Part shown: one piece after another, positions 1-7,003 of the stretch | Numbering within the stretch: the stretch's first letter is position 1 | How the letters are laid out: each line of letters opens with the position of its first letter | NCBI GenBank assembly: GCA_023130895.1 | Contig: JAGMAI010000110.1 | Span: 1-33,022, forward strand | Direction: 5' to 3' | Length of the DNA stretch: 33,022 bases | Origin: Thermoplasmata archaeon | GTDB lineage: Archaea > Thermoplasmatota > Thermoplasmata > RBG-16-68-12 > JAGMCJ01 | The notes under the pieces: generated by a model | Database searches by the model: none | What the model saw: the letters and a program-made list of their open reading frames with translations, nothing else | Told to the model about the DNA's origin: nothing | Position numbers and translations under genes: made by a program

Positions 1-1155
1 ATAAAGGACGCCCTTCTCATCAAGGAACACTGGCCCGAGATCGAGATAACCGTGTTTTACATGGACATCAGAGCCTTTGGAAAAGGGTTCGAGGACCTAT
101 ACAAGCGGGCCAGACAGGAGGGCGTCCGCTTCATTCGCGGTCTGCCCTTCGACATCAAGAAGAATCCGGATGGCACACTGAGGGTGAGAGGGGAGAACAC
201 AACGCTCCAGGAGATCTACGAGTCCGACTTCGGGGTGGTCATCCTCTCAATAGGCCTCGAACCGCAGGATGACAAGGAGGACGTCCAGAGGCTGCTCAAT
301 ATCTCGACTGACTCGAACGGGTTCTTCCTAGAAGCGCATCCCAAGCTCAAGCCCATCGACACGTCGACCGGAGGCGTCTTCCTCGCGGGAACCGCGGAGG
401 CACCCAAGGACATCAAGGAGAGCGTCACCCAGGCCTCGGCGGCAGCGGCAAGGGCCAACAGGCTCATGATACGTGGAGAGGTCACTGTCGAGGCCCTGAC
501 GCCCATAGTAGACGCCGAGCTGTGCACGGGCTGCGGGGCTTGCGAGAAGGTCTGTCCCTACGGCGCGATCACCGCAGACAAGGAGGCGAAGCTCGCTACC
601 GTGGTTGAGGCGGCCTGCACGGGGTGCGGAACCTGCGGGGCAGAATGCCCGACCGGAGCCATTACGATGAGGCACTTCACCGACGACCAGATCATGGCGC
701 AGGTCGACCACGCGCTCGAGCGGGACCCGCAGGACAAGGTCCTGGTCTTCGCCTGCAACTGGTGCTCCTACGCCGGAGCGGACCTGGCGGGAGTGTCCAG
801 AATACAGTACCCGACCTCCTCGCGGGTGATCCGAACGATGTGCTCGGGCCGCGTCGCGGAGAAGTTCGTCATGCGGGCGTTCGAGAAGGGCGCTGCCGCC
901 GTGCTGGTCTCCGGATGTCATCTTCAGGACTGCCACTACATCAGCGCGAACCAGCAGACCGTCAAGAGAGTGAAGCGGTGGAAGAAGAAGCTGGAGAGGA
1001 AGGGCATAGACCCGGACAGGCTCCAGCTGGAATGGATATCTGCCGCGGAGGCCGACAGGTTCGCGTCGAAGATGAAAGAGATGGACGAGATCGTCTCTCA
1101 GGTGACCAAGAAGGACATCAGCAAGACGAAGAAGGCGCTGAAGGCGAAGGCCTAG
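1..1155 (+). CDS. hdrA: HdrA-MvhD fusion, heterodisulfide reductase-type electron-bifurcating subunit (5' truncated by window)
   Basis: The reading frame is open from base 1, so the start lies before the window; the track's GTG at 52 is internal. HdrA carries the FAD that splits electron pairs in Hdr-type complexes; the MvhD part passes electrons in from a hydrogenase or dehydrogenase. Seen here: the end of the FAD/NAD-binding part (YMDIRAFGKGFE), then two [4Fe-4S] ferredoxin motifs, CTGCGACEKVCP (near visible residue 176) and CTGCGTCGAECP (near 205). An MvhD-like domain with FACNWCSYAGADL and GCHLQDCHYIS fills the last 130 or so residues. HdrA and MvhD are separate proteins in many methanogens, so this is a natural fusion. 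Partners (hdrB, hdrC, dehydrogenase) are not in view, so the electron donor and acceptor cannot be told. Confidence 0.93.
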   Translation: MKDALLIKEHWPEIEITVFYMDIRAFGKGFEDLYKRARQEGVRFIRGLPFDIKKNPDGTLRVRGENTTLQEIYESDFGVVILSIGLEPQDDKEDVQRLLNISTDSNGFFLEAHPKLKPIDTSTGGVFLAGTAEAPKDIKESVTQASAAAARANRLMIRGEVTVEALTPIVDAELCTGCGACEKVCPYGAITADKEAKLATVVEAACTGCGTCGAECPTGAITMRHFTDDQIMAQVDHALERDPQDKVLVFACNWCSYAGADLAGVSRIQYPTSSRVIRTMCSGRVAEKFVMRAFEKGAAAVLVSGCHLQDCHYISANQQTVKRVKRWKKKLERKGIDPDRLQLEWISAAEADRFASKMKEMDEIVSQVTKKDISKTKKALKAKA

Positions 1156-1205
1156 TCGATTTCATGCGACCACGTCCTCAGGTCATGAGCTTGGACCTGT
1201 GATGA

Positions 1206-1391
1206 CTAACGAGAATGCTCCTCTTCTTCCAAGAACGGAAGGAAGATGATCAGAGACGAACCCATCCACACCAGTGCCCCCATGACCAGGAGGATCCCGC
1301 CGAAATCGAAGACCGCTCCGAGCAGGATTAGGAGCAACGGGAGTATCACGGAGACGAAGAGAAGTATGAACTTGGCCCTGAATGGTTCCAT
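1206..1391 (-). CDS. Small two-helix membrane protein (61 aa), downstream of rpe
   Basis: I do not recognise the family. The 61-residue product has two hydrophobic segments (about residues 8-27 and 30-52) and a short acidic tail (EEEEHSR), so it should be a small helical-hairpin membrane protein. Support for a real gene is the strong Shine-Dalgarno GGAGG five bases before the ATG. The gene starts 28 bases after the rpe stop on the same strand, which suggests co-transcription. No functional residue stands out. A chance ORF is possible but unlikely given the ribosome binding site and two clean hydrophobic stretches. Confidence 0.65.
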   Translation of the reverse strand: MEPFRAKFILLFVSVILPLLLILLGAVFDFGGILLVMGALVWMGSSLIIFLPFLEEEEHSR

Positions 1392-1419
1392 CTAATCCTC
1401 CTTCAATTACCGCTAGACC

Positions 1420-2082
1420 TTAATAACTTTCTGATTCCGCCGCCTTCCGCAGCGCCGCGATCCTCTCGGCCACGTTCCCGCCGTAGATCGCTGAACCCGC
1501 CACCAGGACGTTTGCGCCTGCCTCGACGACGAACCGCGCGGTCGTGGGGTCAATCCCGCCGTCGACCTGCAGGTCGATTCCGGTTCCCAGCTCCTCGATC
1601 TTCCCGCGCGCATCTATGATCTTCTGCACGACCTCGGGCATGAACTTCTGCCCGCTGAACCCGGGATGAACCGTCATCACGAGGAGAAGGTCCAGTTTCT
1701 CGAGATAGGGTCCCGCCTCGGAGAGTGGGGTTCCGGGGTTGAGAGACAGCCCCGCTTTGTTCCCTCCCGCCCGGATCTCGTCCAGGACCGCATCCGTGTC
1801 CTTGTCGGATTCCACATGGATCGTGATGAGGTCGGAACCGGCGGCAATGAAATCCTGAATGAGCGTCTGCGGTCTCTGAACCATCAGATGGCAGTCGAAC
1901 TCGAGGGTCGTGCATTTCCTTATTCGCTTGACCACGGGAGGTCCTATTGTGAGGTTCGGCACGAAGACACCGTCCATGACATCTATGTGTATCATGTCGG
2001 CTCCGCCTTTCTCGGCAGCGATGACTTCCTCCCCGAGCTTGCAGAAATCCGCGGACAGAATGGAAGGTGCTATCTTGACCAC
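1420..2082 (-). CDS. rpe: Ribulose-phosphate 3-epimerase
   Basis: Interconverts D-ribulose 5-phosphate and D-xylulose 5-phosphate in the non-oxidative pentose phosphate pathway; cytosolic. The 220-aa length is normal for this TIM barrel. Family landmarks are visible: APSILSADF near the N-terminus, HIDVMDGVFVPN and CHLMV (metal-binding His and Asp), VHPGFSGQKF, and the phosphate-binding QVDGGI and AGSAIYG loops. The start is GTG at 2082. A TATA-like box lies about 25 bases upstream, so the mRNA is probably leaderless. The gene is divergent from the transketolase/transaldolase operon, which supplies or uses its substrates, and is followed by a small membrane protein on the same strand. Confidence 0.95.
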   Translation of the reverse strand: MVKIAPSILSADFCKLGEEVIAAEKGGADMIHIDVMDGVFVPNLTIGPPVVKRIRKCTTLEFDCHLMVQRPQTLIQDFIAAGSDLITIHVESDKDTDAVLDEIRAGGNKAGLSLNPGTPLSEAGPYLEKLDLLLVMTVHPGFSGQKFMPEVVQKIIDARGKIEELGTGIDLQVDGGIDPTTARFVVEAGANVLVAGSAIYGGNVAERIAALRKAAESESY

Positions 2083-2103
2083 GTTCCGCTGAATACCCAG
2101 AGG

Positions 2104-2112
2104 TTATTAAAG
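2104..2112 (-). promoter_or_regulatory. TATA-like box for rpe
   Basis: On the minus strand this reads CTTTAATAA, centred about 26 bases before the rpe GTG. That spacing matches an archaeal promoter giving a leaderless transcript. No Shine-Dalgarno sequence is seen before the GTG, which agrees. Confidence 0.6.
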
Positions 2113-2212
2113 GCTTTTGAGGTCGCGGTCTCGAGAATGCGGATTTCCCTTGACGCGAAATCTTATTACGCTTGAGCTTATTACCCACTCGACTAGGTGG
2201 GGAGGTCCTGTT

Positions 2213-3049
2213 ATGCCCAAGCACAGTCGAGAACTGATAGGTAAACTGGAGCATGAAGCTCTCAAGATCCGCCGACGCCTCGTACGGATGATCTATCAGG
2301 CAGGGTCGGGACATCCTGGAGGTTCGCTCTCCGCCACAGATGTGATCGCCGCCCTGTACTTCCACGTGCTGAACGTGGATCCCAAGGACCCGTCTTGGGT
2401 GGACAGGGACAGGTTCGTCCTGAGCAAGGGTCATGCGTGTCCTGCCTGGTATGCGGCTCTTGCGGAGAGGGGCTTCTTCCCCATCGAGGAACTGGACACA
2501 TTGAGGAAGACCGGGAGCAGGCTTCAGGGGCATCCGGACATGAGGAAGACCCCTGGCGTCGAGGCTTCCACGGGATCGGAAGGCCAAGGCCTCTCCAACG
2601 GGATAGGAATGGCCCTTGCGGCCAAGCTCGACAGACGGAGCTACCGCATCTATGTGATGGTCGGGGACGGCGAGAACGATTGCGGTCAGACATGGGAAGC
2701 GGCCATGTCGGCGTCCTTCTACAAGCTTGACAATCTCTGTGCCATAGTGGACAGGAACCTGATGCAGCTTGACGGCCCCACGAAGCACATAATGTCCCTC
2801 GAACCACTTGCGGACAAGTGGAAGGCCTTCGGGTGGAAGGTCCTCGAGATCGACGGGCACAACTTCGCGGAGATCCTGAAAGCCTTCGACAAGGCTGAGA
2901 GCGTCAAAGGCAAACCCACTGTAATCATAGCAAGGACGCTCAAGGGAAAGGGCGTCAGCTTCATGGAGGGAGCGGTCGCGTTCCATGGAAAGGCACCCAA
3001 CGAGGAGGAGTACGAGCAGGCGATGACCGAGCTCGGGGGCGAACCATGA
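2213..3049 (+). CDS. Transketolase, N-terminal (TPP-binding) subunit
   Basis: First half of a split transketolase; with the next gene it transfers two-carbon units between ketose and aldose phosphates using thiamine pyrophosphate. The start is set at ATG 2213, not the track's 2117, because GGAGG sits eight bases upstream and the homologous sequence begins there; this gives 278 aa, normal for split N subunits. Visible motifs are GSGHPGGSLSATD, LSKGHACPAWYAAL, and the TPP/Mg motif GDGENDCGQ...NLCAIVDRN. The stop overlaps the next start (ATGA), indicating translational coupling. Divergent from rpe. Confidence 0.95.
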   Translation: MPKHSRELIGKLEHEALKIRRRLVRMIYQAGSGHPGGSLSATDVIAALYFHVLNVDPKDPSWVDRDRFVLSKGHACPAWYAALAERGFFPIEELDTLRKTGSRLQGHPDMRKTPGVEASTGSEGQGLSNGIGMALAAKLDRRSYRIYVMVGDGENDCGQTWEAAMSASFYKLDNLCAIVDRNLMQLDGPTKHIMSLEPLADKWKAFGWKVLEIDGHNFAEILKAFDKAESVKGKPTVIIARTLKGKGVSFMEGAVAFHGKAPNEEEYEQAMTELGGEP

Positions 3050-4008
3050 ACTACGGGGCCTGGAAGAAGGAGAGCCAGAGGGACTTCTGGGCGAAGGCCC
3101 TTCTTGAGCTCGGAAGGGAGAGAAAGGACATAGTCGTTCTGAGCGCCGACCTCTCCACGTCGGTCAAGACCTCCGTGTTCGCAAAGGAGTTCCCGGAGAG
3201 ACACTTCAACGTCGGGATCGCAGAGCAGAATATGATGAGCATCGCCGCGGGTTTTGCGGCCTCGGGGAAGACCGTCTTCGCGAGCACCTTCGCGGCCTTC
3301 GGGACGGGGAGGGTGTACGACCAGATCAGGCAGTCGATAGCGTATCCAGAGATGAACGTGAAGATAGTCGCGACCCACGCGGGAATAACGGTCGGCGGCG
3401 ACGGAGCCACGCACCAGATCGTGGAGGACATCGCCCTCATGCGAGCTCTCCCGAACATGACCGTGGTCGTGCCCGCTGACGCACCCGAGACGTATCTGGC
3501 GATAAGGGCGGTCGCGGACTATATTGGCCCGGTCTACCTCCGAATGGGACGCGCGGACGTCCCCACGATCGCGTCCATTCAGGACGACTTCAAGCTCGGC
3601 AAGGCAACCGTGCTCCGGGACGGCGACGATGTCACGCTCATCGGAACGGGCGTGATGGTGTCAAGGTGCCTGGTCGCGGCCGACGAGCTGACGAAGGAGG
3701 GGATCGATGCCAGGGTCCTGAACATGAGCACGATCAAGCCGCTCGACAGGGAGGCTCTGATCAAGGCGGCGAGGGACACTGGAGCCGTCGTCACGGCGGA
3801 GGAGCACAGCGTCACCGTGGGAATGGGAGCCGCCGTCGCGATGGACCTGGCCGAGAACGCGCATGTCCCCATGAAGCGCGTCGGGATACCCGACGTGTTC
3901 GGTGAGTCCGGGGACTCGGACGAGCTGATGGAGAAGTACGGGTTGACCGCTGAGAACATAATCGAGGCGACGCACGACGTCATGAGAAGGAAGGGTGGAG
4001 CCCTATGA
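3046..4008 (+). CDS. Transketolase, C-terminal subunit
   Basis: Second half of the split transketolase (320 aa): pyrimidine-binding domain followed by the transketolase C-terminal domain. The catalytic glutamate region reads [25 protein letters not shown] and VVVPADAPE are typical loops of this subunit. It starts in a four-base ATGA overlap with the N subunit and ends in another ATGA overlap with the transaldolase, so the three genes form one coupled operon. Split transketolases are usual in archaea. A DXP-synthase or a dehydrogenase E1-beta relationship is possible at family level, but the neighbours strongly favour transketolase. Confidence 0.95.
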   Translation: MNYGAWKKESQRDFWAKALLELGRERKDIVVLSADLSTSVKTSVFAKEFPERHFNVGIAEQNMMSIAAGFAASGKTVFASTFAAFGTGRVYDQIRQSIAYPEMNVKIVATHAGITVGGDGATHQIVEDIALMRALPNMTVVVPADAPETYLAIRAVADYIGPVYLRMGRADVPTIASIQDDFKLGKATVLRDGDDVTLIGTGVMVSRCLVAADELTKEGIDARVLNMSTIKPLDREALIKAARDTGAVVTAEEHSVTVGMGAAVAMDLAENAHVPMKRVGIPDVFGESGDSDELMEKYGLTAENIIEATHDVMRRKGGAL

Positions 4009-4649
4009 AGATATTCTTGGACACCGCGAATGTTGAGCACATCAGGGAGGCGAACAGCTGGGGAGTCGTGGATGGTGTCACTACCAATCCCACGCTCATC
4101 GCGAGAGAGGGTCGGAACTTCGAGGAGGTCGTCAGAGAGATCTGCGAGATCGTCGACGGACCCATCAGCGCTGAGGTCGTGAGCGAGGACGCGGAGGGCA
4201 TGGTCAAAGAAGCCAGGGAGCTCTCCAAGATCCATAAGAACGTTGTGATAAAAATCCCCATGACGCCCGAGGGCTTGAAGGCCACAAGGACGCTGAAGGA
4301 TGAGGATATCAAGACGAACGTCACTCTGGTCTTCTCCTCGAACCAGGTCCTGCTCGCCGCGAAGGCGGGAGCCACTTTTGTGAGCCCGTTCATCGGAAGG
4401 CTCGACGATCAGGGACAGGTCGGCATGGAAGTGATAAGGGAGACCGTAACGATACTCGAGACCTACGACTTCGACACGCAGGTGATCGTTGCGAGCGTCA
4501 GGCATCCAATCCACGTCCTCGAATCCGCCCTGGCGGGAGCCCACATAGCCACCGTTCCGTTCGACGTGCTCAAGAAGATGGCGAGGCATTCCCTGACTGA
4601 CGTCGGGATAAGGAAGTTCTTGGAAGACTACAAGAAGATACCGAAGTGA
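4005..4649 (+). CDS. tal: Transaldolase (small TalC/FSA-type)
   Basis: A 214-aa single-domain barrel of the fructose-6-phosphate aldolase/transaldolase family; transfers a dihydroxyacetone unit between sugar phosphates by Schiff-base chemistry. Visible are [10 protein letters not shown] at the N-terminus, GVTTNPTLI, and the catalytic lysine in VVIKIPMT. In the loop SPFIGRLDD the residue after SP is Phe, as in true transaldolases; the aldolase FSA has Tyr there. I therefore favour transaldolase over F6P aldolase. The gene overlaps transketolase C by ATGA, completing a pentose phosphate operon. Confidence 0.92.
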   Translation: MKIFLDTANVEHIREANSWGVVDGVTTNPTLIAREGRNFEEVVREICEIVDGPISAEVVSEDAEGMVKEARELSKIHKNVVIKIPMTPEGLKATRTLKDEDIKTNVTLVFSSNQVLLAAKAGATFVSPFIGRLDDQGQVGMEVIRETVTILETYDFDTQVIVASVRHPIHVLESALAGAHIATVPFDVLKKMARHSLTDVGIRKFLEDYKKIPK

Positions 4650-4678
4650 CTGCCGCCACCAGGATGGCTGCGGACAAA

Positions 4679-4688
4679 CCTTAATATT
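4679..4688 (+). promoter_or_regulatory. TATA-like box for tRNA-Asp
   Basis: CCTTAATATT lies about 28 bases before the tRNA 5' end, the expected archaeal promoter spacing. It sits in the 62-base gap after the transaldolase stop. Confidence 0.65.
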
Positions 4689-4711
4689 CGGAAAGTGAAT
4701 CTCATAGGGAA

Positions 4712-4784
4712 GCCCCGATGGTGTAGCGGCCTATCATCCGAGCCTGTCGAGCTCGGGACACGGATTCAAATTCCGTTCGGGGCG
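4712..4784 (+). tRNA. tRNA-Asp (GTC)
   Basis: A full cloverleaf folds by eye: acceptor GCCCCGA with TCGGGGC, anticodon stem CGAGC/GCTCG with loop CTGTCGA (anticodon GTC), and T-arm ACGGA-TTCAAAT-TCCGT. The discriminator base is G at 4784, as expected for tRNA-Asp. There is no intron, and CCA is not encoded. The 3' end directly abuts the stop codon of the convergent hisS gene. Confidence 0.95.
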
Positions 4785-6056
4785 CTAATCCCGGAGCGTG
4801 GTGGAGATCTCCTCCGCCAGCTTCTCCGTCTTGACCTCCTTCTGATCCCCGGACTGCATGTCCCGCAGCGATACTGAGCCTCTGGACCACTCGTCCTCTC
4901 CCACGAGGATGGCGATCCTGGCTTTCATGACATTGGCGTAGTCGAGGTTCTTGGAGGGGCCTCTCTCGTTGAGGTCCATGTCACAGGCTAGGCCTCCCTC
5001 TCGGAGTTCCTGCAGAATCGCCAACGCGTTGTCCCGCATCGTTTCCCCGATGGGCACGACGAAGACGTCGAGCTTCGGCAAGGGAAGCTGGATTCCCTGC
5101 TCCTCGAGCACCAAGAGAACCCTGTCGAACCCGATAGCGAAACCCGTGGCGAAGATCTCTCCACCTCCGATCGCATCACCAAACGAATAGGACCCCCCGC
5201 CACAGATCTGCTTCTCAGCACCGAGGTCGGGCGAGTCGATCTCGAAGACCATCCCCGTGTAGTAGTCTAGACCCCTTATCACGCTCAAATCCAGATCGAA
5301 GTCCTCAATCCCGTATTTCCTCAGCCTCTGGGCAAGAACGCGAAGGTACTCGATCTGGTCCTTGACCTCCTCGGATGACACCAGTCCCTCGGCCTCAGCG
5401 AGTATCTCATCCCCGCCTCGGAGGCCTATCAACTTCTCGCAGGGCTCGTACAGGTCCGCCTTTCCCAGCGAATCCAGCGTCGCCCGCAGACCTTCAAGGT
5501 CCCTCTTGTCCAGGAGCTGAAGACACCTGGTCTGTTCCTCGCGGGGGATGTCGAGCACCCCTCTGAGGACTCCTATGTTCCCGACGCGCACGTCCAAGCG
5601 CTTCATTCCCGTTGAGGACAGGCACTTGACGGCGAGAGAGACTATCTCGGCGTCCCCGTACAGGGGCTTCGAGCCTATCAGCTCAGCCCCGAAATGATAG
5701 AACTCCCTGTACCGCCCCTTCTGCGGCTCCTCGTACCGGAAGCAGTTCGCCATGTAGTACCATTTCAGCGGCTTGGGGGCGTTCCGCATCTCGCTCACGA
5801 AGTACCGGAACACCGAGGCCGTAACTTCCGGTCTCAGGGCGATCTCTCTCCCCGCCTTGTCCTTGAAGGCGTACATGTCCTTGACGACCTCTGGCCCGGA
5901 ACGCGCGGTGAACAGCTCGGTGCGCTCGAACGTCGGCGTGCGTATCTCCCCGAACCCGTACTGCCTGCAGACATCCCTGAACAGGTGTTCGACATAGTTG
6001 CGTCTATCCATTGTCTCGACGGAGAAGTCCCTCGTGCCTTTGGGCCGCGGAATCAT
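4785..6056 (-). CDS. hisS: Histidyl-tRNA synthetase
   Basis: Class II aminoacyl-tRNA synthetase charging tRNA-His. The start is taken at ATG 6056 (MIPRPKGTRDF), giving 423 aa; the 13-codon extension in the track would run through the TATA-like box. Motifs in order: IRTPTFERTELF, motif 2 with FRYEEPQKGRYREFYHFGAE, the histidine-specific LDYYTGMVFE, motif 3 GFAIGFDRVLLVLE, and a C-terminal anticodon-binding domain. The TAG stop occupies 4785-4787, directly next to the tRNA-Asp 3' end on the other strand, so there is no intergenic space. Probably leaderless. Confidence 0.97.
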   Translation of the reverse strand: MIPRPKGTRDFSVETMDRRNYVEHLFRDVCRQYGFGEIRTPTFERTELFTARSGPEVVKDMYAFKDKAGREIALRPEVTASVFRYFVSEMRNAPKPLKWYYMANCFRYEEPQKGRYREFYHFGAELIGSKPLYGDAEIVSLAVKCLSSTGMKRLDVRVGNIGVLRGVLDIPREEQTRCLQLLDKRDLEGLRATLDSLGKADLYEPCEKLIGLRGGDEILAEAEGLVSSEEVKDQIEYLRVLAQRLRKYGIEDFDLDLSVIRGLDYYTGMVFEIDSPDLGAEKQICGGGSYSFGDAIGGGEIFATGFAIGFDRVLLVLEEQGIQLPLPKLDVFVVPIGETMRDNALAILQELREGGLACDMDLNERGPSKNLDYANVMKARIAILVGEDEWSRGSVSLRDMQSGDQKEVKTEKLAEEISTTLRD

Positions 6057-6080
6057 TGCGCGCCGATTGAGTCGAACTGA

Positions 6081-6090
6081 CTTAAAGGTT
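6081..6090 (-). promoter_or_regulatory. TATA-like box for hisS
   Basis: The minus strand reads AACCTTTAAG, centred about 29 bases before the hisS ATG. This supports ATG 6056 as the start and a leaderless transcript. Confidence 0.55.
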
Positions 6091-6100
6091 TTCACGAAAA

Positions 6101-6109
6101 AGGTAATAG
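6101..6109 (+). promoter_or_regulatory. Possible TATA-like box for the EamA transporter
   Basis: AGGTAATAG lies about 28 bases before ATG 6134, back to back with the hisS promoter. It is weaker than the other boxes in this window. Confidence 0.35.
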
Positions 6110-6133
6110 CGGAAACAGACCTTTGCAGGGGAA

Positions 6134-7003
6134 ATGGAGTCTAAACGGGGCTTTCATCTGCTCATTGTGGCCTCCGCCCTGATGTGGGGGTCGTCATTCC
6201 CTCTCATCAAGGTGACGCTGGACTACGTGAACCCCTACTTCTTGACTGCCATGAGGATGCTCATCGCGGGCGCGATCGGGCTCGTCTTCGTCATGGCGTT
6301 CTCGCGAACGGCCATCTTCAAGGAGAAGACCATCTGGATTCTCGCGGGTCTCAATGCCCTGGGATACGGCCTCCAGCACGTGGGGATGCAGTACGCGCTG
6401 GCTTCCGAGTCCGCCCTCCTCATCAACGTCAACGTGATATTCGTCGCCATTCTCGCCGCTTACTTGCTCGGTGAGAAGATCACGGTCTGGAAGGCCTTGG
6501 CGCTTGCTCTCGGCGTCGGCGGGATCCTGATACTCACATCCAAGGGCGACCTGTCCTTCTTCGCTTCGGAGGAACTGCTGGGTCAAGGCATCTTGATTGC
6601 CTCGGGCTTCTCATGGGCCGTGTTCATAGTCCTCATGAAGAGACTCCTCGACACGCACGGGATCGCGGACGTTTCGATGGCTGTCGTCGCCGAGACCGCC
6701 CTCATTCTCTCTCCGCTCGTGGTGTTCTATCCATCCACGGGAATAGCCCTCGAGGGCTGGGCGGGCATCCTTTACCTGGGCGTCGTTTGCACAGCATTCG
6801 CACTCTTCGTCTACCTCGTCGGGCTCAGAAGGGTCGGGGCGACGACATCCTCCATCCTCCTCACAGCCGAGGTCCTGTTCGCCATAATTCTGTCGATACT
6901 GTTCCTGGAAGAGCAAATCACGACATCTCTGCTCACAGGTGGACTACTTGTGCTGGTTGCGATAATCCTGGTCTCCTGGAACAGGGAGACTACTCCACGG
7001 TAA
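6134..7003 (+). CDS. EamA/DMT-family transporter (10 TM)
   Basis: A 289-aa drug/metabolite transporter-superfamily permease with two EamA repeats (about 1-135 and 145-285), each of five hydrophobic helices. The N-terminal LLIVASALMWGSSFPLIKV is the usual EamA start, and LFLEEQITTSLLTGGLLVLVAIILV is the typical last helix pair. The substrate cannot be told; relatives export amino acids or other metabolites. GGGG lies just before the ATG. The last 14 bases overlap the 3' end of the convergent glmS. Confidence 0.88.
   Translation: MESKRGFHLLIVASALMWGSSFPLIKVTLDYVNPYFLTAMRMLIAGAIGLVFVMAFSRTAIFKEKTIWILAGLNALGYGLQHVGMQYALASESALLINVNVIFVAILAAYLLGEKITVWKALALALGVGGILILTSKGDLSFFASEELLGQGILIASGFSWAVFIVLMKRLLDTHGIADVSMAVVAETALILSPLVVFYPSTGIALEGWAGILYLGVVCTAFALFVYLVGLRRVGATTSSILLTAEVLFAIILSILFLEEQITTSLLTGGLLVLVAIILVSWNRETTPR

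Noticed and set aside
1550-2986. 478-aa minus-strand ORF
   Set aside because: It overlaps rpe in another frame and transketolase in antisense, and crosses both promoters; no recognisable domain.
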